This document shows positions 1 to 14,100 of a stretch of 64,000 bases of DNA, in pieces. Source of the DNA: Typha latifolia (taxonomy: Eukaryota > Streptophyta > Magnoliopsida > Poales > Typhaceae); the NCBI GenBank assembly GCA_019914945.1, contig CM034106.1:8742001-8806000 (forward strand), read 5' to 3'. The position numbers and the translations under genes are program-made. The notes under the pieces were generated by a model, which saw nothing but the letters and a program-made list of their open reading frames with translations, was not told the DNA's origin and ran no database searches. Numbering within the stretch: position 1 is the first letter of the stretch; every line of letters begins with the position of its first letter.

Positions 1-84
1 GAATTTACCACCAGTTTGGAAGCTGCTGTCTTCTTGAACCAAGACCAACGGCGATGCGGTTCGAATAAGAGAAAGGCTTCGGAC

Positions 85-137
<53 letters not shown>

Positions 138-180
138 CGTAGTAGGAGGAGAAAAGGCCGAGAAGAGAAATTTAACAAGG
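1..180 (-). other. Possible 5' leader exon of a gene beyond the left edge
   Basis: On the minus strand this stretch is CT-rich, then a short non-repetitive segment, ending with a possible splice donor (CTGGTG followed by GTAAATTC at about positions 9 to 1). A CT-rich leader followed by a GT donor is typical of plant first exons. No coding exon is visible, so this is only a suggestion. The internal reading frame is mostly a translated dinucleotide repeat. Confidence 0.2.
87..135. repeat. (GA)n microsatellite
   Basis: About 49 bp of uninterrupted GA dinucleotide. Its Arg-Glu and Ser-Leu reading frames are translation artefacts. Confidence 0.95.
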
Positions 181-198
181 GCGGGGAGTACCCTTGGT

Positions 199-836
199 TA
201 GATATAGACGTGATCAACCGTCGCAGCCCGCTCGTGCCCGGTTTGGACCGGGCTAAGCCCAGTTCGGACCCGACTTAGGCCCGGCCCGGCCCGGCTCGGC
301 CTGGCCTGAGCCCGAACTACTCATAGCTGCACGGGTCAGCCCTTTGTCCGCCCGACCCGGCTCAGAAGCCCGCCCGTTTGGCTCGCAACTAGGCTCGCCC
401 GTTCTGCTACAGTAAAAACAAACTAAAATTTTGATACTGTACCATTTTACATTTTTTTAAACACATATTTAAATTTTTTTACCCAACCCACATTGTAGCT
501 ATTTTTAGATTTTTTTTTACTATTAACTTATTTTTTAAAAAAATATTTATATTCTTTTATTTAAAATAATAATAAAAAATTAAAAAATTTTAAATGTGTG
601 CTTAACAAAAATATAAAATGGAACAGTACTAAAATTTTAGTATAGCAGAACGGGTAAATATTAGCAGAATGGGAGGGCGTAGTTGCGAGCCAAATGGACG
701 GGCTTTCAAGTCGGGTCGGGCGAGGAAAGGGCTGGCCCGTGCAGCCCATGGGTAGTTCGGGCTCGAGCCGAGCCGGCCTAAGCCCTGTCCAAACCGAGCC
801 GAGTTACGGGTCGGCTAAGCCGTTTGATCAAGTCTA
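199..836. mobile_element. hAT-like foldback MITE with 8-bp target duplication
   Basis: A 638-bp element made almost entirely of two inverted arms (about 199-440 and 595-836) around an AT-rich centre. The left arm begins TAGATATAGACGTGATCAAC. The reverse complement of the right end begins TAGACTTGATCAAACGG. The arms continue with GC-rich blocks of repeated GGCCCGG and GGCTCG text and a shared GGCTCGCAACTA block. Both sides are flanked by CCCTTGGT (191-198 and 837-844), an 8-bp target-site duplication of the size made by hAT transposases. There is no coding capacity. The outermost few bases of the left end carry a short insertion relative to the right end. Confidence 0.75.
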
Positions 837-844
837 CCCTTGGT

Positions 845-2765
845 GGGCGACGACTCTATGATAGTCGAAATCTCATTTTTCTGATAGTTACATCTCACTC
901 GGATTCAGACATGGACACGGAACCGGATCCGAATCCAGATCAAGACAACGAATATCCGTTTATTCATTTTCACTGCTACTTTACCGTTCTGCTCCTTAAC
1001 CCAATTGCTCGGCTCCCAATTTAAATGATTGGATATTTTATCTAAATAAATGGCTCAGCTTCACTCTCTCCCTAATCCTCCCGAGTCTTAGAGCTACAGG
1101 TCTCGTTCTCCACAAAAAAGAATTTTAACAGAGTTTACAAGCATCTGCCAATTTAATATCAAACTAATAAGATTTGATGCAAAGTTTAGGCATCAAAGAA
1201 AGATTAGATAATAGAAGACTTGCTAAGACTCCTCGGTGAAACTCAATCTACAAACGTACTCACATGGATCAACTCATCCATCTCCGCAGCAGCACATCTT
1301 ATGATTCTCAATAGGTACGAGATGTCTAAAAATGAATACACTTTTAACTGTATCTATCAACCAACTCTAATAGAGTTGGTAGTTATTTTCTCTATAACCA
1401 AAGAGATCGCGTAAGTTTAACTCTCTAACTTCAAATAATATTATGGAAAAATTATTTAATGGTTTGGTGGTGGCTTAGCTCGATTCAATTAATAGCTCGA
1501 CAGTGTGGTTAACTTATAAAAATAGCTTGGTAACACAACGACTTCAAGCAAAGCCTAAATTAGGTAGCTTAAAGCTCGGTAGAGACTAGTGTCTCTATAT
1601 CTAAGGAGCGTTAATCTTTATCTAGCTCATATGTAGCTTTTAGACTCATAAATGATAAAAAAAAAAACACTTTGACCATATCTGGATTTAGAAAAGTTTG
1701 CAAATTTATATCTAAATCTAAGATCCATAGATAATTTCAACCCATATATGGACTGTTTTGAAAATGGAATTGGATCGACATATTTTAATCCAACCAGATT
1801 TTCACTCCTCCGAAGAGGTCGACAGTATAAATATTCCCCTTTTGACCATTTTTGTAACCCCAGTATGCTATTTTGCTATAATTTTGTATAATAAAACTTA
1901 TAACATGCGTGAAGTGCCCACGTATGCCCTTCTCTATTCTTCTTAACATCTAAAATAAATTTAGTTAAAAATATAGATAATCTTTTAAAATGCCCTTAAG
2001 TACTTTTACAAAAAGCCAAACGTCAAGAACCTACTTTCTCTCAAGTATATTTTAGCAAGCTTTATTAGTGCAAGATAAGGTTAAAAAAACCTCAAGGGCA
2101 TAATAGGATGTCATAAGAGAATTATAAACAAAATAAGAGATCAGGTGACAAATAGCATAAAGGAAGGGTGTTAAATTGTTAATCAACAACATTACTAAAA
2201 GGTTTAGCATAGTTAACCAGATCTGTGAGCCAACTCCAGCAATGGAGTAGATAATTGCTTCCTGAGAGCCCAAATGGACTTTGATCAATTTCTCTTTTGC
2301 CAGCCATAACAACTGGCTTGTTAAAATCAGACTGAAAACATCCTGAGAAGTGAGAACAGCAAATTTTCTCAGCAAACTTAGAAAACAAACTAAAAATCAA
2401 AGTCTTTTGTTGATGTAGGAGAGAAAAGAGATGGTTGAATCAAAGAGAATGCACCCTCCAAGAATTTCCATTGATGAATTATACCACCCTCTTTGAGGAA
2501 AAACCTCCTCCTATGTACATTATTACAAACCAAAGCAAGAGAAAAAGAATGAAGACAGTCAACCCTCCATGTATATCTTCTTTCGAAGATCTTAGTCATG
2601 AAACTGGAGAGGTGTACCCCAACATATATACTCTAAAATTCCTTCACGAGTGTACCAATACCCCAACTAAATTACGAAGAAAAGAGAGATGGATAACAAA
2701 GAAGTAGAATCCTAAGGAGATAAATTTTCCCTCTCTTTCCCTTATTGTTCTTGTTCAAGAATTGT
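845..2765. other. Intergenic DNA and probable 3' UTR of the WAV3-like gene
   Basis: AT-rich sequence with no gene-like reading frame. The right-hand few hundred bases probably hold the 3' UTR of the minus-strand gene ending at 2766. A fragment at about 1465-1600 is similar to the reverse complement of a stretch near 30600-30860, so a dispersed repeat family is present. Confidence 0.5.
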
Positions 2766-5700
2766 TCAATTTCGCTCTCTCCGACATGAGTGTCCCGAGA
2801 AGGACTTTGTCGGCCTGACTGGTGGAGCTGGCGAACGAGGCAAGGGAAAGACCTGCGAGCGCTGCAGCATGTCAACCATGGAAGGTGTCTGATAAGAATG
2901 GACGAAAGTAGTACTCTCCGTCGAGTCTCCACGCGTTGTCGCCCTCTGCCATGAATGCGAGCTTAATCCTGATAGCACATAGGCCCTGCCTGATGCCTCA
3001 TATCTCTGTCTGTTTGCCATCCTTTCCTGCATCTCTTTCAGCTCCAAATCGAGGGCCAAACATAACCGGTCGCCTGAACGGCCTGCTGCTGACTCTGCTA
3101 GCATCCTGCGTCGCTGTTCAAGTATGGACACAGCCTCAGACAGTTCCCCCCTCTCTGCAGCCGCTCTTGCAGCTGACATATCTTCTGCAGCTTGTATTCT
3201 ATTCCTCTCGCGGTCAACCTCGATAGACATTGTAGGACTCACTGCGAGCTCTGGCCTTCTGATGATCACTTCTTCATCTTGCAACTTGACATCCTCGTTT
3301 GTGACTGGATCTCTATAAGAACATCCCACTTTAAGAAGCATGGTCTCTCCAGGGGCAGGCGAAACTTTTACAGACACAAGAAAATCTCTCTCTTCATCTG
3401 CATAAAGATCACCGACTTCGATAGATCCACTTCGTCCATCACCAACCACCTGACTTGGGTAGCTGCCAGATTTTATAGATGAGATCTGAATGCCACTGTC
3501 TACACACTGGATGCCTACTCGCATGTCTTGAACAACCACACTGAGAAGGCCACCAATGCACTGAGCAAACGCATCCTGAATCACATTTTCAGCCTCAATA
3601 AACGAAAAGGTTCCGCTAGATATCTCAGCGATAGAATGCAGCGCAGCTGCATCATGGTCAGCACCAAAACCAAAGGCATGAACAGGTATCTGAAGGCCTG
3701 AGCCACGAGAGGGTTGAACAAGTGAACTGTAGTCTCGTGCTCCAGTACCAATAGAGGAGATGGTATACGTATCCTGGCCATCAGAGAGAAGAATAATGCT
3801 GCATACTGGGTTCTTCTGCCTGCGCTCGTCGATCACCTTAGCACCTTTCCTAATTCCGTCGGCAATGTTTGTGCCACCACCAGAAATCAGTGAATTGATG
3901 GCTTGCAAGGCCTGCTGTCGGCCAGAACTTGACATCCGACGGAGATGGAACAGTCGGCGTGCAGTGGATGAGAAACAGACGACAGAAAGCCGATCAGATG
4001 GCCCAAGGTGCTGAATCACGAACCCCATGGCACGCTTCACAAGTGCTAGCTTTGTGCCTGCCATGCTGCCGCTGATATCAAGAACGGTTACTAGGTCAAT
4101 TGGAGTACGAGAGGTTTGTGAGGTCACCGAGCTTGAGTTAACACTGTGTATATTCATTGAGCTAGCATTAGGAGCCTTCAGATGGATCAAGATACCAAAG
4201 TCCTCTTGGCAGGATGACTGGTGAATGGCTGGGTATTCTGAGAATGTTTTGATCTCTACTGTTCTAGCACATCCATGTTGGAGTTCAGCATGTGTTTCAG
4301 AATGCATATGTACAGATTCATCATCATTGAAGATGACCGGCTCTGAAGCGTGGGAGAGAGCAATTTGGTGCCGATTGTTGGCAGATTGTACACGGGGAAG
4401 TTGGCGAGCAACAGTCATATGACCATCTTCCTGTGACCAATTGATTGGATTTACTCTGGATCTTCCATGATTAGCATCAGATATCGGGGGAGCATGGGAG
4501 GGTATCTCTTTCCACTTGGTCCTGCAAACTGGACATACATAGTTGCCATGTCTCACATTCGAAGAGATGCAATGGAAGTGGAACGTGTGAGAGCATTCTG
4601 CAGTGAAGAGTGCATGGCCACGTCCCGGTTTCATGGCAACAAGGCATATTGCGCATATCCGCTGAAAGTAGAATATTTCAGGGAGCAAAGTGAGGGACTT
4701 TGATTATACAAGTAGTAGGTGACTTGCTAAAGATAACGATCTATATTGACCTTCTGAGAGGGTTAATTATTTTACAATGCATTAAAACCAGATCGTAAGG
4801 TACAACTACATATACATAAATATATTGACTACCGACACAATCTTGATACTGAAAAAAATACAGCCTACGGTAAGTTTTTTCACATTCTGACAATGATGTA
4901 AGAAAGAATTAAGATATGTGGTCAGATTCAACTAATAATGACACAAGGTTGACTAAGATCCTAAACTAAAGAAACACATTCGCAAACCAAAGACAGCCTT
5001 CACTATGTTCTCAAGCATTACTAAACAAAGCTTGAACTAATTGAAAAATCTAAATTATGTCAAGGTGTATAGTTAAGATCTTGGCATAAAAAGTTTGTTA
5101 TTATTGCTAATGATATAGAATATTGTGTTTATATTCCAATTGATGGCATCATTTTGGTTGCAGAATTCAATATTGGTATTTTAGTTAAGAATACCAATTC
5201 AGAATATGGAACCACACAGAACTTTCAAATAAATGATGGCAGGCCAGACATAGCAATTGAACATATGCAGTGTTCGCCAACATTTAGTTTGACAAGTGAG
5301 AAAAAGAAACAAAAAAACAAAGAACATTACAAGAAAAGGGCGTGCTCATGAAAACTATTTATTTGACTGTCTTATTTTATGCATGCAGAATTTGACTGAG
5401 TATGCATCGAAACATTCAACTAACACAAAATCTCCATGAGCTAACACCAGCCGTCTAACTTTTTATCTTTTTTGGGGTGTAGTGCAGTCACGACATTTGC
5501 CAAAGAGAAAAGTGATGCAAAGCAAACAAGATAGCAAGTAGTACACATCCTACTCATTCTTTTTTCCAACTACCTACTTGCAGTCAAACTTGTCGTACCA
5601 TTCAACAATATCAACCAATAGATGGATGGATCATGGATTATATGTGGCTGCCCATCCAACAAATGGTGTATCGAGGATTAAATTTTACCAACAAGAATGA

Positions 5701-6524
5701 TGGTGAAGTTACTATTAATTATTAATTCCCCTTAACCTTATCCTTGGAATGTTCGCCAAGGAATGGTCAATGAGCTCATGCTGAGGAAGAAAAAAGAAAA
5801 CAAAACACTTCACATGAAACGAAGCTGTTGCTGACCGAAGAAGAAAGCTCTCCCTTTCAAGAAGGCGCCGTTATTCGTAGGAAACTGAAGGCGAACCAAA
5901 AGTTTTTTTTTAAAACCTTTTCTAATGAACCAAGTGGCATATCGTCTTTTATTAGTAGTAACCACTGCACGTTATCCTATAGAATTAAAAAAAAGGAAAA
6001 AAAAGAAATTTGAAAATTAAAATAACCAAGTAAACTAAGACGGCAGAAACCCAACGAAGAAATCGGCGAAAAGCCTCCCAGAAGATGATTTAGAATCCCT
6101 CAAAGATTGAAAATTTCTGAAAAATGATAGGAAAAATAGGAAGGCAATCCGTGATAAAACCAAAGAGATCCGGCCCTCTGGGTAGAACTAGAAAAACCCA
6201 AGTCGGATTTATGAGGAAAGAATAAAATTTCCACATTTCGGGAGTAATTACTACATAATCACATGAAATCTCAACAAATATTAGGATGGTCAAGAAGATA
6301 AAAACCTCTCAAACGAGAAAAGAAAAAGGGGTCACCTTTGACGACCTGCTCCCGGAACTGGAAAGACGGTGGCCAGAGGATGCCGTCGTGGGAGAAGTAG
6401 GCGACGAGACCTCCGCCACCACCCTCGACGATGACGGCTGCGCCTCGCCGTCAAGGGTATGCGGAGCGTGGATGCAGAGGTTCATACTAAGAGCCGCCTT
6501 CGCACGCCCCCACGCGCTCGCCAT
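2766..6524 (-). CDS. WAV3: WAV3-type E3 ubiquitin ligase (RING-H2 plus VWA domain)
   Basis: Two coding exons, 6336-6524 and 2766-4661, separated by a 1.67-kb phase-0 intron (AAG/GTGACC donor, TTTCAG/CGG acceptor), give a 694-residue protein. The N-terminus starts MASAWGRAKAALSMNLC, the family's usual opening. A Ser-rich linker follows, then a RING-H2 finger at residues 66-109: C66-x2-C69, C86-x-H88-x2-H91-x2-C94, C106-x2-C109. A von Willebrand factor A domain spans roughly 250-440 with a MIDAS motif DISGS (258-262), GGGTN and LSDGQD. The C-terminal half matches the family, with a short basic tail. Arabidopsis WAV3/WAVH proteins are RING E3 ligases in root gravitropism and auxin-linked growth; that role is transferred by family. 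The intron splits the RING from the N-terminal leader, a position I recall for the family. The symbol marks the family; orthology among WAV3, WAVH1, WAVH2 and EDA40 is not resolved. Confidence 0.9.
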
Positions 6525-6768
6525 TCCTCTTTCCTTTTGGAACCTCGGTATCAAAACCGACAGAAGGTTGGATTATCACTCGTTTCTCCTCGCCTAATTG
6601 AGCTGAGAAAAGTTACTAAACAAACTAGGACTTGGGGAGCAACGAGGGGGAGGAGGGGGTTCAGAACTCCATCATGGTTTGACTTTTGCGCAGCTTTTGG
6701 GAAATGGAAGAGGAGGAGGAGGAAGAAAGGAGAAGAGTTCTAATAGGATTGGGAGAGGAAAGCACGTC

Positions 6769-6775
6769 TATATAT
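6769..6775 (-). promoter_or_regulatory. Putative TATA box of the WAV3-like gene
   Basis: On the minus strand CCATATATAGACG lies about 245 bp upstream of the ATG at 6524. Position and sequence suit a core promoter. The transcription start itself is not known. Confidence 0.4.
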
Positions 6776-7798
6776 GGATGTAAAAAGACGAGAATTAATT
6801 GGTGTTTGACTTCCTAAAATGCCCCCTTTTTTGTAAGTCCTAAAATGCCCCCCTTGTGTTGTTGGGGGAACCGCGAGTTTATTGGGTTGACATTTGGAGT
6901 GGTCAAAGACCTAAAAAAATGACCTTTTTTTTTTGCTTTCATGCCCTTAAAAAATCTGTTATTTACTGCTCCTCTATAATTTATATTGATATATATTGTT
7001 TACATATTCAAATTAAGTCTGAATAATTTAATAGAAAAAATATCCTTAACTTAAGAGATACTTAAAGACTAAAATAAAGATATTGTATCTTTTTACAATG
7101 TCATTGCTTAATTTTTAAATGAAAAATAAGCTCCTCTTTTATAAAAATATAATTATGCTATGCCATCCTGAGTTTTATAACATCCTTCACTTTGTTTAAT
7201 TAAGAATATAATTAATGCTATGCAGCTCCTCTTTTAATAAAAATAAATAAAGAAAACCAGCAAATATTTTTTTTCCTTTTTTTTCTGGTTAATTTAGTGA
7301 GAAATATAATTGGGATTTTGATGCTTTTCTCTTGTTGAAATATCTTTTAACATATTAACATGCCCTACTATATATTTAAAATATGTAAAAAAAATATGAA
7401 TTATATATATTTTTTTCTAGAATCAATTGGTTAACAAATATAAAAGATCCACCATAAGTTTAAGTACATAGCAGTCCATAATTAGTGTCGTAGTTAATAG
7501 ATACTTTAAATTTCTCGAAAAACATCCTCTTAGAAACTATCACTAATAGTAAGTGTAATATCATGGTAACATTTAAAAGTATATTAAAATTTATCAAACT
7601 AGTTTTAACCATATAATATTAGGGTTTTCGGTTTGTCTGGTTTATGTGTTACCCTTGTGATCTTCCTCCGTTTTTATATAAGGATTTTGCACCTATCTAG
7701 ATAACTTATTAATTTTTTTTACCAAAAGAATAACAATAATAATAATAAAACAAAAAATTTGCCCTTTATGGGATAAATTTCTCTTAAAATATCAAGTG

Positions 7799-7925
7799 AG
7801 GTGTTACTCCGTTTCCCATTACGTTCCGTTCCGTTTCCACTTCACAAGAAATGGTTGGGTAGTTCGGTGATAGTGATAGAAGTGGGGGGGTATTTCTGGA
7901 ATAATGGGAAACGGGGATTCCTCCG
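7799..7925. mobile_element. Small hairpin MITE, Tourist-like
   Basis: About 127 bp with imperfect inverted arms. The left arm contains CTCCGTTTCCCATTACGTTCC; the reverse complement of the right arm contains CCCCGTTTCCCATTATTCC. Inner segments also pair (CCACTTC with GAAGTGG). Size, hairpin structure and the GG-rich outer ends resemble PIF/Harbinger-derived Tourist MITEs. I could not define a clean 3-bp target duplication, so the superfamily is uncertain. Confidence 0.5.
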
Positions 7926-10900
7926 ACGACCAGCTAAAAAGGGGTAAAAAAAAATCCAAGGGGAATAGTTTCAGGATTAGAGCGCGTCTTAAGCTATGAC
8001 AAACGTCTTAATAAATTTTAAAAAAATTAAGTTTTTTTTAAAAATTTTTATTTTTAGGGCAAATAATCACTAATTTTTCTCATCTCTTTAAAACTTTTAT
8101 AAATGTAAAATAATACAATATGCTTAGAATATTTATTAGGGTTAAGGAGTCTTTTATTTATTTTTTTATAACATTTTTAGTCATCAACTAAACTATCTAT
8201 TATATCTCACCTTCTGAAAGTATCCGTGGCTATTTTACTCTTAAATATTATTTTTTTAATATTTCTCTCCTCTGAAATAAGGATGAAAATGGACAACTAT
8301 TCAAGAGGTCTAATCGTAATAATTCGTATTTACTAGGAGCTCAAGGAGCTAACTAAAGAAGGTCATTTGCATAAATATCTAAATAACGAGAAGTCAATTC
8401 ATAAATTTAGAAAAGAGAGAATTATTTTTCTCAATAAGGTTAAAATGTAGACTATTATCACAAAACTTCTTTGCAAATTAAAGCCTAGGGAAATTTGTAT
8501 ATGGAAGGATATTTTGCAAACGAGTCCTATAATTTAATAAATATATGCAAAAAACACTATAGGTTAGAATTGAACTAACACCGTGAGAATATCCCGTTAA
8601 GTAGAGATATATTATTTCTAAAATAACTAAAATCCACTTAGTATGGCGTGGTTGAGGGTATTTTTATAATTTTCTTAGTATTGTTAATTTAACTCAGAGA
8701 TTTTGTTAAGTTTAGCTAATTGATTTAACGACAGGGTATTTTCTGCACATATTTACTAAATCATATAGCTCGATTTGTAAATAGTGAAAACGTAGGGTAT
8801 AAGCCATAATTTTATTAAAAGATAGGGTGTTATATGCAAATTTTCCTTAAAAAGGTAAATAAATTTTAAAAAAAGATTGTAAACCATCATGAGTTTGTAG
8901 ACTAATCATAGATAGATATAAAAATTTAACAACTAATCAACTGTACTAAGAAACAAATTATTACACATCCAAATGATAAGTATAAAATCGCTCCAATAAA
9001 AAAATTGACAAAATATCAATTTCAATATCAACAAACTAATTTGCGAGTTTGGAGAGGATTCATGCATCTTAGATCCATTAATTTGCAAGACGCCAAATTA
9101 TAATGCAAAATCAGCGGACAAATTTAAGTGAGTGCATGAACCTAAGTATAGTTCATACTATACAAATATGAACATTTTTATTAGCATTTAATTTTCAATG
9201 ACCAAGTTGATTGGCTCACTTAAAGCTTCTTAATGAGTGGATTAAATTTGGTTGAGCTGTTGATAAAAGAGCTACCCTCTTTTCTAATAAACAAATCAAA
9301 ATGGATCCATTCTGGGTTTTATTCAATTTTTAAAATCCTTTTCTTTTATGTCATTATCTCAATAAAATTTTTATTCATGGGTATAATCCATAAATCCTTT
9401 CTTCTTTTCTTTAAAAAAATAAATAAATAAAAAGTAGCTAAAATGAATGAATTGGATCACAAACCCCAAAGTGGATGCCAACCAAGGAAATCAAATAAAG
9501 GAGGCTAGAAGTCGGCGAACAATGGGCGGAAGGAAGCTAGAAGTCGGTTTTCACGGAATAATGAGAAAGGCTTCTGACTTTGGTTTTTGTGGGCATTGGG
9601 TCCCACTTGGAAGTAGTGGATACCACCAATCGATCCAACTCCAATCCTCTTCTTCATCACACCCATATGCCATGTTGGCATCCAGAGGGATAGATATACT
9701 ATGAACTCGCAATAAAGAGTTCATACACAGTTCATAGCAGTCCCTCACCTGGAATGGAAAATTGCGTATAGTTTTAAGTTTTCAAACACTGATCACAAAT
9801 TAGAAGTGAACCATGAACCCATTTTGAATGAGTCATCTTCTCTCTGACTGACACAGGGGGGGTTTCTACCGTGTGTAATTAGAGATGTAATATTAATTTA
9901 ATCATAACTTAACTTAAAATTATGCATATTTATGAGAGAGAGAGAGGGTACCGATCAATTCTTTTTTTTTTTTTATCATTCATGAGCCCGAAAGTTAGAT
10001 ATGGGTCTGCCTCCAAGCCGTTGCGTTGCCAAACTGTTCTTTCAAGCTAATCTGAATTGGAGTTGAACTCATGACCTCCTTAGTCATGAGCAAGCCACCA
10101 ACCAACTAGAGTTAGTTGGTGGGTACCGTTCAATTCACAAATAACTCTACCTGTAGCCCTGAATAAATAATCAAAAGATCGCATTCAACCTAGAAAAAAA
10201 AGAGAGGTGATAAATAAGTAATATTTTGCTCAATAAATTTGAGATATGATTGATATAGTAATTTTTATCTAACTAATTTATCCTGGCCTTACTTCTTTTT
10301 TTATATATAAATTATTATTAAATTAATAAATATATATAGATAACTGAAATACATTATTTCTTGAACTTTATAGTGTAAATTATATATCAACTATTTTCGT
10401 CTTACATAAAAGAAAATAGTTTTTCTTGTATATAACATTGAGTATAATATTGGATGATTTTTTTAGATACTTTAAATAAAGTCTTTTTTGTTTTTAAACT
10501 AAAATTAAAAATTATAATTACTTAGATTTAACTAAGAGAATGACAATTATAGTGCACTAATTTTGATGGCAATTATAGTATTATGAAGAAAACACTGGTA
10601 ATTGTGATCTTTTAAATTTTCGACTGTAATTATGTAGAAAACCTTATTATTATTATTATTATTATAGTAAAAGGATTTGACTAAGGATTAAGAACTCCTG
10701 TCCATGTATTAGGGATTCTCTAACAGTCAAGACTACTCATTCTAATTTGGAGTTAGAATAACAAAGAGGAGACTCCAACATAGATAAATTATCAAAATAC
10801 CTCCTCTTAGTTCATGTTTCACTATCCACGGTTATAATTATACTCTCGTTCCTAATAATACAATCAAACATTAAAAAAAATTATAAATCATGAATAGAAA

Positions 10901-11079
10901 ATGAGTATAACACTATCTAAGAATTGCCTTATTCTTCCATGCTAACATCTATGCTAGAAAAAAAATATATAATCTTAATTCTAGTTACCAACAATCTATT
11001 GCATGAAGTAGTTAAAAGAAAAATTCTCAAAATTTAACTCTCTCTTACTCCTAGATAATTGCTGCCCTTTTCCAAATCA

Positions 11080-11080
11080 A

Positions 11081-11136
<56 letters not shown>
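11080..11136. repeat. (AAT)n microsatellite
   Basis: About 57 bp of AAT trinucleotide repeat in intergenic DNA. Confidence 0.95.
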
Positions 11137-11138
<2 letters not shown>

Positions 11139-14100
11139 CAATATGAGTGTATGCAGTCAAAGACAAGTCAAACACTCAAAGTATAGTGTGGTGACATTTG
11201 CAGCTTATCCACTTCATTATTCCTACTCTTAGATAATTATCCTACTCCTAGATAATTGTTGACATTTGTATTTAATATCCTATTGCATGGGTCCATTGCT
11301 TACTCTGCATGACATACTAACTAGTTGAACTTTTCTTCTAAGTTTATTCTACTTTGTACCCAAAACCTAAATTATTAAAAACCTCTTAAATATTCTTTTC
11401 ATTAGTTTTTCATTATTCTTTTCCATCCATAAGTTATCATGTGACTCACGTATTATATCCTTACATTTAGAGAGAAGAAAGAAACAGAAATGTTAATGTA
11501 TTAAAAATATACTTTTATAAGCATAGATGCATTTTTATCTTTTTATATTTTCCGTTAGGGAATTTTTAGACTATTATGAATACAATTTTAAATATTGGAT
11601 TTGAAAATTCAATTCGAGAAAGCATGCCTCTTATGAATTAAACTAATCATTACGCAGATCAAAAGTCATCACTGTAGTTCATTGATTGAGTTTTACCGGT
11701 CCATAACGCATGTTATGAATTCAATTTCCCCAATAAATTTTTGTTTCAAAATTATTATCTTTACCTTGAGTTATCCATCATGGTCACAATTTCAAAGACT
11801 AGACTTCAAAATTGGACCCCAAAAAGGCAATGGGGGTATTAATTTGCTTTCTAGAGGAGTAGAAGAATTTTTTAGCTTAATACTTTGAACAGCACACTAT
11901 TAAAGCTGAAAGCTTGAATAATAATTGAGTGGGTGGGCATTAGCTCACGGCCTTATTTCTTTAGTTCAAATAAAAGTAGGGATAGCGAATCTAATAAACT
12001 TAGTCCTTTCTATGCTTTAGGGCTAGATTCTTGAGTCCAATTATGTATACATTTTAAAGTATTGGCACCTTTTCTTTTTAGTTTAGTGCACTCCAACCAA
12101 TTCACTCTTTAATGAGTGAGGATTCGATGCTGATCGATCAGTTCGAGTTAGTCCCAGTATTAGCTCATCCATCGCTTGCATCTAATGATTCTGATTGTGA
12201 TAGAAACCAAATACATGGTATTTAGATAATGTATCTAAAAATTGTGCCCAATTCGACCTAAGATGAGCCGGCCTGCACCGAATCTAAACCCTCGGTAAAT
12301 AATCTTTCATGTGTCGTTGGATACCGGCGAAGTATTTTCAAGGAATTATCTTTTTAAGGAGCTTTATAAAAATAAAATTAAAAAAGCTTTTCAAAAAGAA
12401 AAGTTAAAAAAAAAATCCTAATTAGATCCCAACATTTTAACACCAAGTTTCCTCCTAACTCACCACAAGTGCATGCAAGTTGTTAAGCATATTTGCTATC
12501 AAAAGTAGGGTCAAAGAGCCTCAAAAGGGATAGTGTTCTTTTATCCATGGAAACAATACTACTTTTCCCACTATAAAAAGATACTTTTAATCTTTTCCTT
12601 TCCAAAAAGATGTCTTTATGGAACCTCATGGGAAGTTGCATTCAATTCTGAGTGTACTATTTACCTCTAACTTGAGCTTAATTAATTAGAAGAAATTTTA
12701 ATTACTTTAATCGCAAAGTTAGCACTAAACCAAGTTGTTTGGAATCAATTAAGAGGTTACTTTAGGTTTATGTTAATTTTTTAGGAGATGAGATCAATAA
12801 TAATGAATGTCAGTTATAACTACTGAAAAGATCATGAACTTTATGCCTAACTTGACATAATTAAATATGTCCTTAAAGTGGTCTTTTGTCAAAGGTCAAA
12901 ATGCAATTATTACATAAATGAGTTAACATAACTATAAATGCAAAATGTCATTAATATCCTTAAAATAATTTTTTAGATTAAGCTAAAAATAGATGAAAAG
13001 CTATAGTTTAAAGTCAAATGATAGGTAATTTAAATATTTTAATTTTTAAAAATAATAGAAAATATTTTCTATTATGTTAACTGCTATTAGAGTAAAATAA
13101 ACTCTAAGTGATTTAAAGGCACTTTAAGCAACTACTAAGTCGAATGATAAATATCTATACGTCAGAGTGTGAATAATAATAATAATAAAATATAAGATAT
13201 TTTGATAATTTTTTCATAAAATATAATACTTGGAGAATATTCCTTCTCTTATATTATTAAAGGAAGTGAAATAAGAGTCGATTTTGTTTTCTAGTAAATA
13301 TGTCATAGAGGTTCATTGTTAGTCATTTGCATGAAAAAAACAAACAGATCTGTTGATATTATTGCATGAAAAATTAGCTTTTAGTTGCTTAATTTTGCAT
13401 AACTAATCCAAACTAAGAAATAAGGGTGCATATATATTAAAAATAGTGATGATTTAATTAGTTTTAATATGTGAAATAAAAATAGACTAAATTATATTAG
13501 TCTTTATGCGAACATCCCTAAATTTTTCTCACTGGGGCTAAATATATAGAAATTAGGATTGATATCAGTAACCTTTTTATTTAGCTTATGATTAGTCTAT
13601 CCTCTTATAATTAAAAAAAATAATTCATGATCTATATAAAATAAAAAGGCATTCCTAGATTAGATATATTATGCTTTAATCTCTTGTGAGGATTGGCCCA
13701 ATTTTTGATGCTTCAATTCAAACCATGTGACAAAATGGTTCAAATCGTTAGGTTGGAACTTGGAATTGGCTTCCAAGCATTAATAAAATAAACCTCTTAT
13801 GATAGTTGTAAATCTTGACAATTTCTCAAATTTTGTTTGGGTAAAGATGCATGGTAGAGAGATCTCCAGATCTCCTTTTTTTTTTTCTTAAATTTTTTTT
13901 TATATCTGTTCTTTGACAGACACAAGTGCAGGAGTCAAAGGCTAAAATTCCAAGCAAATTCCATGCCTCCCAGTGTTGACCAACTAAAATGGTGGTTGGT
14001 TTTCAATTGATTGTCTTTTTCTTTTTCTTTTTCATGTTTTTTTTTTCTCATTTGATCTTACGAGTCTATAACTCACGTGCAAGAAAATAAGTTTCTACTC

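Noticed and set aside
16..217. Open frames of Arg-Glu and Ser-Leu repeats at the left edge
   Set aside because: Both are translations of the GA microsatellite at 87-135.
9447..9748. 85- and 65-codon frames in the intergenic region
   Set aside because: No recognisable domain, no splice or promoter context, and isolated in AT-rich repeat-like DNA.
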